Below are positions 1 through 10,107 of a DNA stretch of 64,000 bases, one piece after another (position 1 is the first letter of the stretch; each line of letters starts with the position of its first letter). The translations under genes and the position numbers were made by a program. Source of the DNA: Zunongwangia sp. ESRF-bin46 (GTDB taxonomy: Bacteria > Bacteroidota > Bacteroidia > Flavobacteriales > Flavobacteriaceae); NCBI GenBank assembly GCA_002631855.1, contig NTLF01000022.1, forward strand, positions 1 to 64,000, in the 5' to 3' direction. A model generated the notes under the pieces. It searched no databases, was not told where the DNA came from, and saw nothing but the letters and a program-made list of their open reading frames with translations.

Positions 1-816
1 ATTATTAGTGCCAAAGCACGTGATTTAAATCAGTTTGACCGAAACCCACAGTCTTTTATTCAGACCGATGCTGCCGTAAACCGTGGAAACAGTGGAGGAG
101 CCTTGGTAAATGTACGTGGTGAATTAATAGGGATTAATACTGCGATTACTTCGGAAACCGGATCGTATGTAGGGTATTCCTTTGCAGTGCCGTCCAACAA
201 TGCTCGAAAGGTAATCGAAGACATTATGGAATATGGAAATGTACAACGCGCCATACTAGGTATAAGTGGAGCTACGCTTAACACCAATATTGCAAAAGAA
301 TATGGCATCTCTGAAACTCAAGGAGTATATGTAGCCAGTGTAGAAAAAGGAAGTGGCGCTGATAAAAGCGGAGTTAAAAAAGGTGATGTCATTAAAAAAC
401 TTGATAACCTTTCGGTGAGTAAGTTTTCAGATTTATCAGGCTATTTAGGTTCTAAACGCCCTAACGATGTAGTCGATGTTACCATATTGAGAAATGGAAA
501 AGAGAAACACATTCCCGTAACACTGGTTAAGCTGGAAACCTTTGAAATTGATGACCTTGGATTGGAAGTGAGAAATGCAAATTCAGCTCTTCTAAAACAA
601 AGAGGTGTTAACAATGGGGTTATTGTATCAAAAGCATTGAGCAAAGACATGGCTCGATACAATCTAGAAGGTATCATCATCACTAAAATAAACGATGAAA
701 AAATTGAAGATATTGACGATGCAAAACGTATTATGAGCAACCGAGATTACAACGCACCTATTAAGATGACCTTTGTAAATCAACGCGGTGAGTTAAATTC
801 GTTTATTTTTAGATAA
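1..816 (+). CDS. DegQ/HtrA-type periplasmic serine protease, 3' part
   Basis: The reading frame is open from base 1, so the gene starts upstream of the window and 271 residues are visible. The protein is a trypsin-like periplasmic protease/chaperone of the Do/HtrA family, which degrades misfolded envelope proteins. The catalytic serine lies in GNSGG (codon 31 of the visible part, bases 91-93). The His and Asp of the triad must lie upstream. Two PDZ domains follow, at visible residues of roughly 105-175 ([15 protein letters not shown]) and 190-265 ([17 protein letters not shown]). A hairpin terminator lies just after the stop. Family assignment is firm; whether it is DegP or DegQ cannot be told. 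Confidence 0.93.
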   Translation: MISAKARDLNQFDRNPQSFIQTDAAVNRGNSGGALVNVRGELIGINTAITSETGSYVGYSFAVPSNNARKVIEDIMEYGNVQRAILGISGATLNTNIAKEYGISETQGVYVASVEKGSGADKSGVKKGDVIKKLDNLSVSKFSDLSGYLGSKRPNDVVDVTILRNGKEKHIPVTLVKLETFEIDDLGLEVRNANSALLKQRGVNNGVIVSKALSKDMARYNLEGIIITKINDEKIEDIDDAKRIMSNRDYNAPIKMTFVNQRGELNSFIFR

Positions 817-839
817 TATTTTAATAATTTCAAAAAAAG

Positions 840-884
840 AAACACCCCTTGTAAAATTACTTTTATTCTGGGGTGTTTTTTTAG
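840..884 (+). terminator. rho-independent terminator after the HtrA gene
   Basis: A perfect 9-bp stem (AAACACCCC at 840-848, GGGGTGTTT at 870-878) is followed by a T run, 24 bases after the protease stop codon. Confidence 0.85.
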
Positions 885-919
885 TTTTAAATTAACTTCT
901 CCATACCGAAGAAAATACC

Positions 920-927
920 TATTTTTG
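920..927 (+). promoter_or_regulatory. Bacteroidota -7 promoter element of gapdh
   Basis: TATTTTTG matches TAnnTTTG exactly and lies 33 bases before the GAPDH start codon. A good TTTG -33 partner is not visible, so only the -7 box is claimed. Confidence 0.6.
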
Positions 928-959
928 CACCGATTTTTAAACCCTTAAACAACACAACC

Positions 960-2408
960 ATGAGCTTTGATGAAGTTTATGAAAAAGAGCTTTCTTTTCA
1001 AACTGACCGCCGTAAGGCTTCCGTAGAATTTATTAAGATTGTTAGTGACCTTTGGTACGACAAATCTATTGAGTTAGTTCTTTTCCGCAACCAATTAATT
1101 GACCGTAACGTAAGTGAAATTTTAAACCTTCACGAATACGCGGGCGAATTTGTACAAAAACCGATCTCTATTTTTGATTCAGTTGAAATAGCTCAAGCCA
1201 TTAAAACGCTTGATGTTCCGCCGGCAAAATTGGATATAGGAAAACTAACCTACGAATATCACCTTGAGGATAACCAGTATGAAAATGCGATTGCTTTTGT
1301 AAGTGACAAGCTTAAAAATGCAAAAGAAAAAGAAGACATCTCACCTAAAGATGTTGTGCTTTATGGTTTTGGCCGTATTGGCCGTTTACTTGCCCGTGAG
1401 TTGATGACACGTACAGGTCAAGGTAACCAACTACGCTTACGTGCGATTGTGGTTCGTGGTAATGTTGACCAAACTATTTTAGAAAAAAGAGCTTCTTTAT
1501 TACAAAACGATTCGGTTCATGGAGATTTCCCTGGTACAGTTCGTGTAGATTTAGATAACAAAGCATTGGTCATTAACGGGACGACCGTTCATATTATTTC
1601 AGCAAACGCTCCGGAAGACATTGATTATACCGATTATGGTATTGAAGATGCCTTAATTATTGACAACACAGGTGCTTTTAGAGATGAAGAAGCCTTGTCA
1701 AGACACTTAAAAGCCAAAGGTGCAGCAAAAGTATTATTGACTGCTCCAGGCAAAGGGGTTCCTAATATTGTACACGGTGTAAACCATACAGAGCACAATC
1801 CAGAAACAGTGGATATCTTCTCTGCTGCCTCTTGTACTACAAACGCTATTACACCTGTTTTAAAGGCCGTTGAAGATTCATTGGGCGTTGTGCACGGACA
1901 TTTGGAAACTATCCACGCATACACTAACGACCAGAACTTGGTAGATAACATGCACAAGAAATACCGAAGAGGTCGTGCTGCTGCTTTAAACATGGTAATT
2001 ACTGAAACCGGTGCTGGAAAAGCAGTTTCAAAAGCATTGCCTTCCTTTGAAGGGAAATTAACTTCAAACGCTATCCGGGTTCCTGTTCCTAATGGGTCGT
2101 TAGCTATTTTGAATTTAGAATTAGAATCTAAAACATCTGTTGATGGTATTAATTCTATTATGAAAAAATATGCCCTAGAAGGTGATTTAGTAGAGCAAAT
2201 AAAATATTCATTGAGCAATGAGTTGGTATCCAGCGATATTGTTGGATCTTCTGCCCCTTCCATTTACGATAGTAACGCAACTATTGTTACCGAAGACGGT
2301 AAAAATGCTGTGTTGTACGTTTGGTACGATAATGAATATGGCTATAGCCATCAAGTAATTCGTTTAGCGAAGTATATTGCTGAAGTAAGACGCTATACGT
2401 ATTATTAG
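960..2408 (+). CDS. gap: glyceraldehyde-3-phosphate dehydrogenase, long form
   Basis: Cytosolic glycolytic/gluconeogenic enzyme that converts glyceraldehyde 3-phosphate, NAD(P)+ and phosphate to 1,3-bisphosphoglycerate. At 482 residues it carries an N-terminal helical extension of about 130 residues absent from the classical form of about 335 residues. The Rossmann motif GFGRIG is at residues 136-141. The catalytic Cys292 lies in SCTTN, and the His of the HAYT segment follows at about 313. The long form is common in Bacteroidota. The gene is monocistronic, with its own -7 promoter box and terminator. Cofactor preference cannot be read from the sequence. Confidence 0.95.
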   Translation: MSFDEVYEKELSFQTDRRKASVEFIKIVSDLWYDKSIELVLFRNQLIDRNVSEILNLHEYAGEFVQKPISIFDSVEIAQAIKTLDVPPAKLDIGKLTYEYHLEDNQYENAIAFVSDKLKNAKEKEDISPKDVVLYGFGRIGRLLARELMTRTGQGNQLRLRAIVVRGNVDQTILEKRASLLQNDSVHGDFPGTVRVDLDNKALVINGTTVHIISANAPEDIDYTDYGIEDALIIDNTGAFRDEEALSRHLKAKGAAKVLLTAPGKGVPNIVHGVNHTEHNPETVDIFSAASCTTNAITPVLKAVEDSLGVVHGHLETIHAYTNDQNLVDNMHKKYRRGRAAALNMVITETGAGKAVSKALPSFEGKLTSNAIRVPVPNGSLAILNLELESKTSVDGINSIMKKYALEGDLVEQIKYSLSNELVSSDIVGSSAPSIYDSNATIVTEDGKNAVLYVWYDNEYGYSHQVIRLAKYIAEVRRYTYY

Positions 2409-2432
2409 TAGACTACTAAAATTTAATGATTT

Positions 2433-2464
2433 AAAGTCCCGCATTTCTGTGGGACTTTTTTTAT
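2433..2464 (+). terminator. terminator after gapdh
   Basis: Stem AAAGTCCC (2433-2440) / GGGACTTT (2451-2458) with a 10-base loop and a T tract. Confidence 0.88.
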
Positions 2465-2529
2465 AACTTTAGTAACTGAAAAAACGTCTATTTCCTTCAA
2501 GTTTAATTAATTTTTCAGAAACAACAGCG

Positions 2530-2970
2530 ATGAAAATACTGCAAGCCACCGATGAACACTTAAACCAACTAACAAGACTATTCAATGGCTACAGAATGTT
2601 CTATAAACAACCAGACAATCTAGATAAAGCTGAAGCATTTTTAAAAGACCGTTTTCGGCAAAACGACTCGGTTATATTTATAGCTTTTTCTTCGAAAAAT
2701 GAAGCTGTTGGCTTTACACAATTATACCCAAGTTTTTCTTCGGTTTCAGTACAGCGAACGTACATTTTAAATGATTTATTTGTTTCAGAAAAAAATAGAG
2801 GTCAAGGAATTGGCGAAGCATTATTAAACCACGCCAAACAATTTGCTAAAAAAGAAGGTAGTAAAGGACTCACACTGGAAACCGAAACCAACAACCCAGC
2901 GCAACATTTATACGAACGCTTAGGCTGGAAAAAAGACGAACATACCTTTCACTATACTTGGGAGGTTTAA
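2530..2970 (+). CDS. GNAT family N-acetyltransferase
   Basis: A 146-residue protein with the GNAT fold, which transfers an acetyl group from acetyl-CoA to an amine. The acetyl-CoA-binding motif A is clear as [13 protein letters not shown] (about residues 94-106), preceded by the strand YILNDLFVS. The C-terminal motif B region reads [10 protein letters not shown]. The substrate is unknown; small standalone GNATs modify antibiotics, polyamines or proteins. The gene sits alone between the gapdh terminator and trmD. Confidence 0.88.
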   Translation: MKILQATDEHLNQLTRLFNGYRMFYKQPDNLDKAEAFLKDRFRQNDSVIFIAFSSKNEAVGFTQLYPSFSSVSVQRTYILNDLFVSEKNRGQGIGEALLNHAKQFAKKEGSKGLTLETETNNPAQHLYERLGWKKDEHTFHYTWEV

Positions 2971-2986
2971 TTCTTCTAATTTACTG

Positions 2987-2994
2987 TACTTTTG
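2987..2994 (+). promoter_or_regulatory. -7 promoter element of trmD
   Basis: TACTTTTG is an exact TAnnTTTG match, 28 bases upstream of the trmD start, followed by the common flavobacterial start-region context CAACCA. No convincing -33 TTTG is seen. Confidence 0.55.
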
Positions 2995-3022
2995 CAACCA
3001 AATAGATAATCTTTTTTCAGAA

Positions 3023-3700
3023 ATGCGCATAGACATCCTCACAGTAGTCCCTGAATTATTACGAAGCCCTTTTGAAGCTTCTATACTACAACGTGCCATT
3101 GATAAGAAAATCGTCTCTGTGCACTTGCATAACTTACGCGATTATTCAAGCAACAACTATAAACAAATTGATGACTATCAATACGGTGGCGGAGCTGGAA
3201 TGGTCATGATGATCGAACCTATTGACAAATGCATAACCCAACTTAAATCTGAAAGGGAGTATGACGAAATAATCTATATGACGCCCGATGGCACTACTTT
3301 TAACCAAAGTATTGCGAATGAATTGTCTTTAAAAGGAAACATCATCATTCTTTGCGGTCATTATAAAGGGGTGGACCAGCGGGTACGTGACCATTTTATT
3401 ACACGGGAGATCTCGGTAGGTGATTTTGTGTTAAGCGGTGGCGAATTAGGTGCAGCTTTAGTGGCAGATGCCGTAATTAGGCTTATTCCCGGTGTATTAG
3501 GGAATGAAACCTCAGCTTTAACCGATTCTTTTCAAGATAATTTACTTGCCCCACCTGTTTACACACGTCCTGCGGAATACAAAGGTTGGAAAGTCCCTGA
3601 TATTTTAACCAGTGGCAATACCCCTAAAATTGAACAATGGCGGGAAGATCAAGCCTTGCAGCGTACCCAAAAATTACGTCCAGATCTTTTGGATGAATAA
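3023..3700 (+). CDS. trmD: tRNA (guanine-N1-)-methyltransferase
   Basis: Methylates G37 of tRNAs reading CNN codons, using S-adenosylmethionine, and so prevents +1 frameshifting. The 225-residue length is normal. Family signatures are visible in order: [12 protein letters not shown] (51-62), [11 protein letters not shown] (110-120) and [11 protein letters not shown] (131-141), which together form the trefoil-knot SAM site of the SPOUT superfamily. TrmD is often in an rpsP-rimM-trmD-rplS operon in other phyla. Here it stands alone with its own promoter box. Its client tRNA-Pro(GGG), which has G37, lies 6 kb away. Confidence 0.97.
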   Translation: MRIDILTVVPELLRSPFEASILQRAIDKKIVSVHLHNLRDYSSNNYKQIDDYQYGGGAGMVMMIEPIDKCITQLKSEREYDEIIYMTPDGTTFNQSIANELSLKGNIIILCGHYKGVDQRVRDHFITREISVGDFVLSGGELGAALVADAVIRLIPGVLGNETSALTDSFQDNLLAPPVYTRPAEYKGWKVPDILTSGNTPKIEQWREDQALQRTQKLRPDLLDE

Positions 3701-3773
3701 TGGTAGCACGCTATTTTTTGTAGCATTCTGAAATTTAAGGGATTATACGTACGGTAGTTTTTAAAAAAGAAAC

Positions 3774-3781
3774 TATCTTTA
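3774..3781 (+). promoter_or_regulatory. probable -7 element of the kinase/regulator pair
   Basis: TATCTTTA is close to TAnnTTTG and lies 28 bases before the start of the histidine kinase gene. It is a single-box match only. Confidence 0.4.
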
Positions 3782-3809
3782 GCAGTAACTAACAATCAAT
3801 CATCATACA

Positions 3810-5696
3810 ATGAAACCTCTATTACTGTTCGCGGTATTAGCTTGCGTTTCGTGGAACAGTCTCCCTCAGGATTCTTCCAAAACACAAGGGGATACAATTA
3901 ATCTAAGTGTTGGTAACGGAGATGTTCAAGTCCCCATTATCAGTGACTCTATTCTGGAATATGAAAGTTTCAAGAAAACGATATCAGTTTCAAAAAAGAA
4001 CAATAACCTTGAGAAGCTGGCACATACCTATGTCGATTTAGCCCAATGGCACGAAAAACACACGGTGCTAGATTCTTCCATAGCCTATCTTAAAAAAGCC
4101 ATTGCCCTATACAAAGAACAAGGGTTAAACAAAAAATTAGCCGAAACATATCTTTTACTAAAAGCTAATTATGGTAGCACCGCAGCATACGAGAAAGCCT
4201 CAAAGGCTGTTTATGCTGCTCTAGCTATATACGAAGAAATGCAAGATCAACAAGGTATTGCAAAATGTTATACTTCCATCGGTGATTTATTTTATTATTC
4301 AAACAGGTATTCAGAAGGTGCAGAATATTGCAAAAAAGCCATTGCAATACAAAAAGAATATGGCTACGAAAAAGACATAGCACTCTCCTACCGAAGATTA
4401 GCAGAAAATCAATTATTTCTTTCCAGTTTAGAAGAAAGCCTGCAAAACATGAACAAAGCCATACAGACCTATAAAGAAGTTGGTGAGACTGGTGCCCCAC
4501 TTTTAGCCTGTTACAATGGACGTGGAAACATCTATAAATATCTTGAAGAGTATGATAAAGCCATTGCAAATTACAACTTGTGCTATGAAGGTGCTAAAAA
4601 AATGGGTTTAGAGCAATACATGATGCCCCCAACAGCAAACATTGGCCATGTGTATTTATTGCAAGGAAATTATGCTGAAGCACTGCCTTATAATTTAAAG
4701 GCAATAGAAATTATGAAACGTACTGGAAACACCAAAAATCTTTGGGAAAACTATATGCACGTTTCAAATATATACCGAGAACTGGGTGATTATAAAAATG
4801 CCTTGGAATACCATGAATTGTACGAGAAAGGTCACTCAGATTATTTAACCTCAATTACATCTAGAGTTGAGAGCGAAGCTCATGTAAAATATGAAACGGC
4901 TAAAAAAACTATCGAAATTGGACAGCAGAAAAATAAAATTGAACAGCAAAAAAAAATACAGACACTCTACATAAGCCTTGCCGCCCTCCTTGCCATTATT
5001 CTATTCGGGATGTATTTCACGATAAAAAATATCCGAAAAAAACGAAAAGCCCTCTCACTTTTAAATGCTGAACTCGATACCAAAAACAAACAAAACGAGC
5101 TCTTGCTTAAGGAAATACATCACCGTGTGAAAAACAATCTGGAAATGGTAAAAAGCCTTATCGCGTTACAATCGGCACAACTCACCGACAAAGCCAGCAA
5201 AGAGGCCATGCTCGCTAGCCAGAACCGCGTACAGAGTATGGGCATAATCCATCAAAAACTCTATCAAGGCACCAATCTCGGTGCTATTGAGATGAAGGAC
5301 TATTTTATAAATTTAAGCGAAGGGGTTTTAGACACCTTCAATGCAGAAGACAAAGTGAAGATAGAATGTGCCATGGAAAAGCTAAACCTTGATGTAGATA
5401 CCGCAGTGCCCATTGGCTTAATTGTAAACGAACTTTTGACCAACGCATTAAAATATGCATTCCCTAAAGGGGCACAAGGAAAAATAAACATCACCTTAAA
5501 AGAAGAAAACAACGACTTGAAGTTAAAAGTATCTGACAATGGAATTGGTAAAACTGAAGGTGCAGCCCCCAAGGGAACTGGATTTGGAACGCAGTTGATA
5601 CAATTGCTCACACAACAGCTCAATGGAACCCTTTCTGAAGAACACAAAAAAGGAACCACCGTATTTTTTACTTTCAAAAACTATAAAGTTGCTTAA
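3810..5696 (+). CDS. TPR-containing sensor histidine kinase (HisKA_2 type)
   Basis: The 628-residue protein starts with a hydrophobic signal-like segment (3-19). Tetratricopeptide repeats follow (about 65-345), predicted to be periplasmic, then one membrane span (384-405) and a cytoplasmic kinase. The phosphoacceptor is His438 in HHRVKNN, the HisKA_2 signature. The HATPase_c domain follows with an N-box NELLTNALKYAF (540-551), DNGIG (576-580) and a GTGFGTQL lid motif. It phosphorylates its partner regulator, whose gene starts inside the kinase stop codon (TAATG overlap). The signal sensed is unknown; TPR input domains usually bind peptides or proteins. Confidence 0.93.
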   Translation: MKPLLLFAVLACVSWNSLPQDSSKTQGDTINLSVGNGDVQVPIISDSILEYESFKKTISVSKKNNNLEKLAHTYVDLAQWHEKHTVLDSSIAYLKKAIALYKEQGLNKKLAETYLLLKANYGSTAAYEKASKAVYAALAIYEEMQDQQGIAKCYTSIGDLFYYSNRYSEGAEYCKKAIAIQKEYGYEKDIALSYRRLAENQLFLSSLEESLQNMNKAIQTYKEVGETGAPLLACYNGRGNIYKYLEEYDKAIANYNLCYEGAKKMGLEQYMMPPTANIGHVYLLQGNYAEALPYNLKAIEIMKRTGNTKNLWENYMHVSNIYRELGDYKNALEYHELYEKGHSDYLTSITSRVESEAHVKYETAKKTIEIGQQKNKIEQQKKIQTLYISLAALLAIILFGMYFTIKNIRKKRKALSLLNAELDTKNKQNELLLKEIHHRVKNNLEMVKSLIALQSAQLTDKASKEAMLASQNRVQSMGIIHQKLYQGTNLGAIEMKDYFINLSEGVLDTFNAEDKVKIECAMEKLNLDVDTAVPIGLIVNELLTNALKYAFPKGAQGKINITLKEENNDLKLKVSDNGIGKTEGAAPKGTGFGTQLIQLLTQQLNGTLSEEHKKGTTVFFTFKNYKVA

Positions 5697-6445
5697 TGGC
5701 TCAACCTGTAAAAATATTAATCGTTGAAGATGAAATGGTCATCGCCGCAAATATCTCACTACAATTGAGCGATTTGGGATATGAAGTAACAGGTATTTTA
5801 CCTAGAGGGGAAGAAGCCCTCATACAGATTCAAGAAGAAATGCCCGATATTGTTTTAATGGACATTCAGTTAAAAGGTGAGCTGGACGGAATAGAGACCG
5901 CACATCTTATGCAGGTTGAACACAATATTCCCGTAATTTATCTCACCGCCAATGCTGACGACGCACATTTTAACCGTGCTAAAGAAACCCATCCTTATGG
6001 ATTTATTTCGAAGCCTTTTAAAAAATTAGATCTGCAACGTGCCATAGAGTTGACCGTTGAAAGGATAAACCATAAAAAAGCTTCTGAAAATGGAGTGAGT
6101 TTAGAAAAAAAACAGCACGACCCCTTTATCTTGAGCGACCGTATTTTTGTACGACACCAAGAGCGAATGGTAAAAATAGACACCAAGGATATATACTATA
6201 TCGAAGCAGACCGTAACTATTGCCGTATTTTTTCAAAAACCCGAGAATATCTTTTGGTCATGCCATTAAAGGACGTTGATGAAAAATTGCCTGCAAAACA
6301 TTTTTTACGCATTCATAGGTCCTACATCATCAACCTTACCTGTGTTGATGAAATTGCCGGAACCCATGTGGTCATTTCAAAAAAAGCCATCCCGATGAGC
6401 AAGGTCATGCGAACAGAACTGTTAAAGCGTTTACAAACTATTTGA
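5696..6445 (+). CDS. LytTR-family response regulator
   Basis: A 249-residue regulator with an N-terminal receiver domain (acidic pair Glu11/Asp12, phosphoacceptor Asp56 in LMDIQL, Lys106 in SKPFKK). The C-terminal LytTR DNA-binding domain covers about residues 140-245 (DIYYIEADRNYCRIF ... FLRIHRSYIIN). It is translationally coupled to the upstream TPR kinase by a one-base overlap, so the two form one two-component system. LytTR proteins bind pairs of short direct repeats near promoters; no target site could be recognised here. Confidence 0.96.
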   Translation: MAQPVKILIVEDEMVIAANISLQLSDLGYEVTGILPRGEEALIQIQEEMPDIVLMDIQLKGELDGIETAHLMQVEHNIPVIYLTANADDAHFNRAKETHPYGFISKPFKKLDLQRAIELTVERINHKKASENGVSLEKKQHDPFILSDRIFVRHQERMVKIDTKDIYYIEADRNYCRIFSKTREYLLVMPLKDVDEKLPAKHFLRIHRSYIINLTCVDEIAGTHVVISKKAIPMSKVMRTELLKRLQTI

Positions 6446-6615
6446 ACGCTATCTGTTTACTAAAAAAGCAGCATACAAATTAAGAAAACATCTATGAAAG
6501 GTATTGCTATACCTGTTCTACTTGTAATTTTAATCCAGAAAAAAAAGAACTAAATTAGAAACAATCGTAAAAGAAAACGTTGATAGTTTATAGCTTAGGG
6601 GAAAAGCAAAAATAA

Positions 6616-6646
6616 TTTGTCCATTTAAAAGAATCGTGTATATTCG
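6616..6646 (+). promoter_or_regulatory. Bacteroidota promoter of the DUF805-DUF922 pair
   Basis: TTTG (6616-6619), 19 bases, then TATATTCG (6639-6646), 23 bases before the start codon at 6670. Both the spacing and the -33 box fit the TTTG-N19-TAnnTTTG model. The T to C change in the -7 box is tolerated in flavobacterial promoters. Confidence 0.7.
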
Positions 6647-6669
6647 CAAGCGTTAGTACTTTAGCTTAC

Positions 6670-7446
6670 ATGTTCAGACAACCATTTTCTTTTAAAGGCA
6701 GAATACGCCGCACCGAATATGCATTAAGTTACCTACTCTTTTTAGTGGGGATTTTCATAATTTCTATTCTCAGCGAGTCTACTTTAATAGGAGATTTAAA
6801 CGGTATAGTATATTTTGTAGCTATATATTGGTTTTTAATTTCACAAAGTACTAAGCGTTGTCATGATTTAGATCAAAATGGATTTTACCAGTTAATACCC
6901 CTCTATTTTTTTGTCTTGTTATTCAGTGAAGGGCTTAACCGTAAAAACAGATATGGTCAAGACCCCAAATTAACTGAACTAGAAGAGCAACAAAAACCGA
7001 AATTATCCTTTAAAGAAAAAACAGCTCTTCCTAAGAGTAAGACTTATCAATTAATTGGAAGCGAACTTCTAGTTGGTGTTTTACTCACCACATTATTGGT
7101 CGCTTTTACAGATGTTTATTTTAGTGAAGGAATCTATATATTTATTTATCTTGCTGAAACGGTCGCTATTGCTACTGGTTTTTTTCTGTTGCTATACCTT
7201 TCAAATGCTGGGACGCCGCAGCCTAACCAAACCTATTACAAGTTAATTTATAGGATTATATTTTCAGTAGTATTAGCTATTTGTATAGGGACGTTCCGTT
7301 ATTTTTTTCTAAACAATTTAGTTTTTGGAGTGTTCGAATTGATTGAACAACTTTTTTACATAGTTTCTATTTTTTGTTTTACCTACCTAGGCTCCTTAAT
7401 ATATTCAGCAACCCGAAAGAAATCTGTTTCTTATGTTAAAGCCTAA
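6670..7446 (+). CDS. DUF805-like multi-span membrane protein
   Basis: The N-terminus FRQPFSFKGRIRRTEYALSY is the start signature of DUF805 inner-membrane proteins of unknown function. The first 100 residues also have the usual STKRCHDLDQNGF segment after the first spans. At 258 residues it is about twice the usual DUF805 length. The second half adds about four more predicted spans (around 137-155, 158-180, 196-216 and 220-243), with no family I recognise. Its last 14 bases overlap the start of the next gene, so the two are co-translated. Function unknown. Confidence 0.75.
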   Translation: MFRQPFSFKGRIRRTEYALSYLLFLVGIFIISILSESTLIGDLNGIVYFVAIYWFLISQSTKRCHDLDQNGFYQLIPLYFFVLLFSEGLNRKNRYGQDPKLTELEEQQKPKLSFKEKTALPKSKTYQLIGSELLVGVLLTTLLVAFTDVYFSEGIYIFIYLAETVAIATGFFLLLYLSNAGTPQPNQTYYKLIYRIIFSVVLAICIGTFRYFFLNNLVFGVFELIEQLFYIVSIFCFTYLGSLIYSATRKKSVSYVKA

Positions 7447-10105
7447 ATACAATCTATTTATATCGTTTGTTCTTTTGGTTATTCTAATAGGGTTTGGATG
7501 GTCTTTTAAGACTGAAACCAAAGAATTCATCAATTGGAAGGAGCGTTCCCTAACGTGGGATGACTTTCCTGAAGTTACAAGCATAGAGGGTGGCTATGAT
7601 GCAATGGTCTATTCAAATTTTATATATGACGTTGATATAGATAACAACCACTTTAAGGTTTATGCATATATGAACCCCAATAAATCCGGGCATAAAAAAA
7701 CCGATACAATAGGAAATGAACAATTATTGATTCACGAACAGTATCATTTTAATATAACTGAATACTGTGCGCGCCGGTTAAGAAAAGACATTGTAAAACT
7801 TGGGGAAGACAAATTAACACAAGAAAAGCTAGAAGATTTAGTTGAAACTTACAGCACGCTTCGGGACAGTTTACAATATGAATATGACACTCAATCTGAA
7901 CATAATGCCATTCTAGAAAACCAACGATACTGGGAGTTGTACGTAGACGGCTTACTTAGAGAAACAGCCTATTATGAAAATGATGATATTTTTAGTTATC
8001 AAGCTTTTACTGGAGCTAAGACTAAATATTTTAGAGCATTAAACTATACTATGTCTTGTAAGCTACAACCTTCAATTCCTGAAACTAAAGAAAAAAGTAA
8101 AAATGGAGCTGTATATCATATAGAAAACAAAAATGACAGTACTGTTATTTCATATTATAATAATGGGAAGCTAAGTGAAGGTGGCTACTTTGAAACCCCT
8201 ATTACAATACTAGTTAAAAAAGACAGCTTACATTTTGAGACACATTTCTATAATGAAAATATGGTCTACAGAAATACCAAAGACCACTGTATTGTTAAGA
8301 CTACTTTTGATAAACAAGGAAACATACGCACAAAATACTATAACGATCAAGGAAAACCTGTAAAAAGAGAAGGTGTAGCTTCCGTAAAGCGTGAGTTTGA
8401 TGCCAAAACAAACAGCTATTTATCTTCATACTATAACCTTAAAGGAAATCAAATTAAAAGAAAGGAAGGCTTTTTTTATGAAAAACGAACATTGGACAAA
8501 TTAGAACGTACTAAAAAAATAACCTACTTAAACCTACAAAAAAAACCTACCTATAATACTGATTTTGTTTCAAGTTATGAGTATGATTTCAATGATAACC
8601 ATCAAGTAATACAAGTGAAAAGTTTTGATAAAAAAGACAATTTTGCTTTTCATATTGAAGACTACAATACACAATACTTGTATGATGAAAGAGGGTGTTT
8701 AAGAGAAGTTCAACTTTTGGATAATTTTGCAAGACCCACATCAGACAATAAAGGGGTCTCTCGTTACCAATATACCTACGATATCTACGGAAATCTTACA
8801 GACATAAGAAACTTCAACATAAACAATAAAGCAGTTTTAGGCACTTCTGAAGTCTTTCAAACCGTTCAATTATTTGATAGTATTGGCCGTATTACTTTTG
8901 AAGCTAGTTATTTACCAAACTATGTCCTCCAGTTTACCGAAAACAAATGGGGAGCTTCCCAATACACATATATAAATAATACAAGACGTATTAATTATAA
9001 CAAAGATGCATTTGGCGAAAATTTAAATACCACACTTGGAGTTGGTTATATTGAAGAACTATTAGATGAAAAGGGAAATTTACTTGAAGAGACATATAGG
9101 AATATAAATGGCAGCTATGCTATTACCACTGATAGTATTGTAAGATATAGACATAAATATGATGACAATAATAATAAAATTGAAACAACAGGTTATAACT
9201 CCAAGCTTGAAAAATATCCTTTTGAAAATGATGTAGCTACCACCAAGTGGGAATATGACAAAAACAACAATAAAATAAAAACCACTTATTTTACAAAAGA
9301 TAATACCCTTGCCGATGCACTTCAAAATGTAACCTTTAATACATTTAAATATAATGATAACAATGTTCTAATCGAACGTAAAAACTACGATAGTAATTTA
9401 AAACCAGCCCTTTGGGATGGTGTATATAGAACAGATATAAAAATAAATCGTTTCGGGAAAGATTCTTTAATCACCTATTATAATCAACAGAATAAATTAC
9501 AAAGTGGAATTTGTAAAATTTTATATACCTATAATGAATTTGGCACCCTAATTTCTGAACAATTTTTCGATAAAAACAACAACCCAATATACGATGAAAC
9601 AAATACACACCAAATTGTTTATCTGTATGATAAGTTTCAAAGAAATATTGGTTATGAGTACTACGGAAAAAATAAAGAGAAAATAAATAATAGTTATGGG
9701 TTTTTTCGAGAAGAAAAAAAACTTACTAAAGTTGGCTTTATAGAAAAACAATCTTTCAGAGATAAAAATGACAATGCTGTTTTTGGTCCTGACGGATATC
9801 ACAGCATAGAATATTTGTGGAACAAAGCAGATGAAATCACACGAATTAGCACTTTTGACACACATCAAATTTTAGTAAACGATGCAGAAGGTATTGCTGA
9901 TGTTGTTTTTCATAAAAACGAATCTGGAATGATCACCCGTGTATCTTATTACAATAAAGACAGAGTTTTAACAGAAGATGCAGATGGAGTGGCTGAGTAC
10001 TTTTATATTCCTTCTCGAAATGGTCTGTATTTCTTAGAGCAAATGAAAGATGCTTCTGGTAATATAGTAGAAGAATCCTATGCGGATGATGAACTTGCAG
10101 AATAA
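7433..10105 (+). CDS. DUF922 metalloprotease-like domain fused to YD-type repeats
   Basis: An 890-residue protein with an N-terminal signal anchor (8-24). Residues 35-180 look like DUF922, a family of predicted secreted zinc proteases; His101-Glu102...His105 forms the HExxH motif in LLIHEQYHF. From about residue 220 to the end there are many degenerate repeats with the pattern Y-x-Y-D-x-x-G/N-N, as in YEYDFNDN, YTYDIYGN and YTYNEFGT. These recall RHS/YD repeats that fold into long extracellular shells or stalks. No toxin tip is recognisable at the C-terminus. The gene overlaps the DUF805 gene by 14 bases. Surface protease, adhesin or effector are all possible. Confidence 0.72.
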   Translation: MLKPKYNLFISFVLLVILIGFGWSFKTETKEFINWKERSLTWDDFPEVTSIEGGYDAMVYSNFIYDVDIDNNHFKVYAYMNPNKSGHKKTDTIGNEQLLIHEQYHFNITEYCARRLRKDIVKLGEDKLTQEKLEDLVETYSTLRDSLQYEYDTQSEHNAILENQRYWELYVDGLLRETAYYENDDIFSYQAFTGAKTKYFRALNYTMSCKLQPSIPETKEKSKNGAVYHIENKNDSTVISYYNNGKLSEGGYFETPITILVKKDSLHFETHFYNENMVYRNTKDHCIVKTTFDKQGNIRTKYYNDQGKPVKREGVASVKREFDAKTNSYLSSYYNLKGNQIKRKEGFFYEKRTLDKLERTKKITYLNLQKKPTYNTDFVSSYEYDFNDNHQVIQVKSFDKKDNFAFHIEDYNTQYLYDERGCLREVQLLDNFARPTSDNKGVSRYQYTYDIYGNLTDIRNFNINNKAVLGTSEVFQTVQLFDSIGRITFEASYLPNYVLQFTENKWGASQYTYINNTRRINYNKDAFGENLNTTLGVGYIEELLDEKGNLLEETYRNINGSYAITTDSIVRYRHKYDDNNNKIETTGYNSKLEKYPFENDVATTKWEYDKNNNKIKTTYFTKDNTLADALQNVTFNTFKYNDNNVLIERKNYDSNLKPALWDGVYRTDIKINRFGKDSLITYYNQQNKLQSGICKILYTYNEFGTLISEQFFDKNNNPIYDETNTHQIVYLYDKFQRNIGYEYYGKNKEKINNSYGFFREEKKLTKVGFIEKQSFRDKNDNAVFGPDGYHSIEYLWNKADEITRISTFDTHQILVNDAEGIADVVFHKNESGMITRVSYYNKDRVLTEDADGVAEYFYIPSRNGLYFLEQMKDASGNIVEESYADDELAE

Positions 10106-10107
10106 AA

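Noticed and set aside
1634-2263. A 209-residue minus-strand frame inside gapdh
   Set aside because: It lies entirely within the conserved GAPDH coding region and has no family features.
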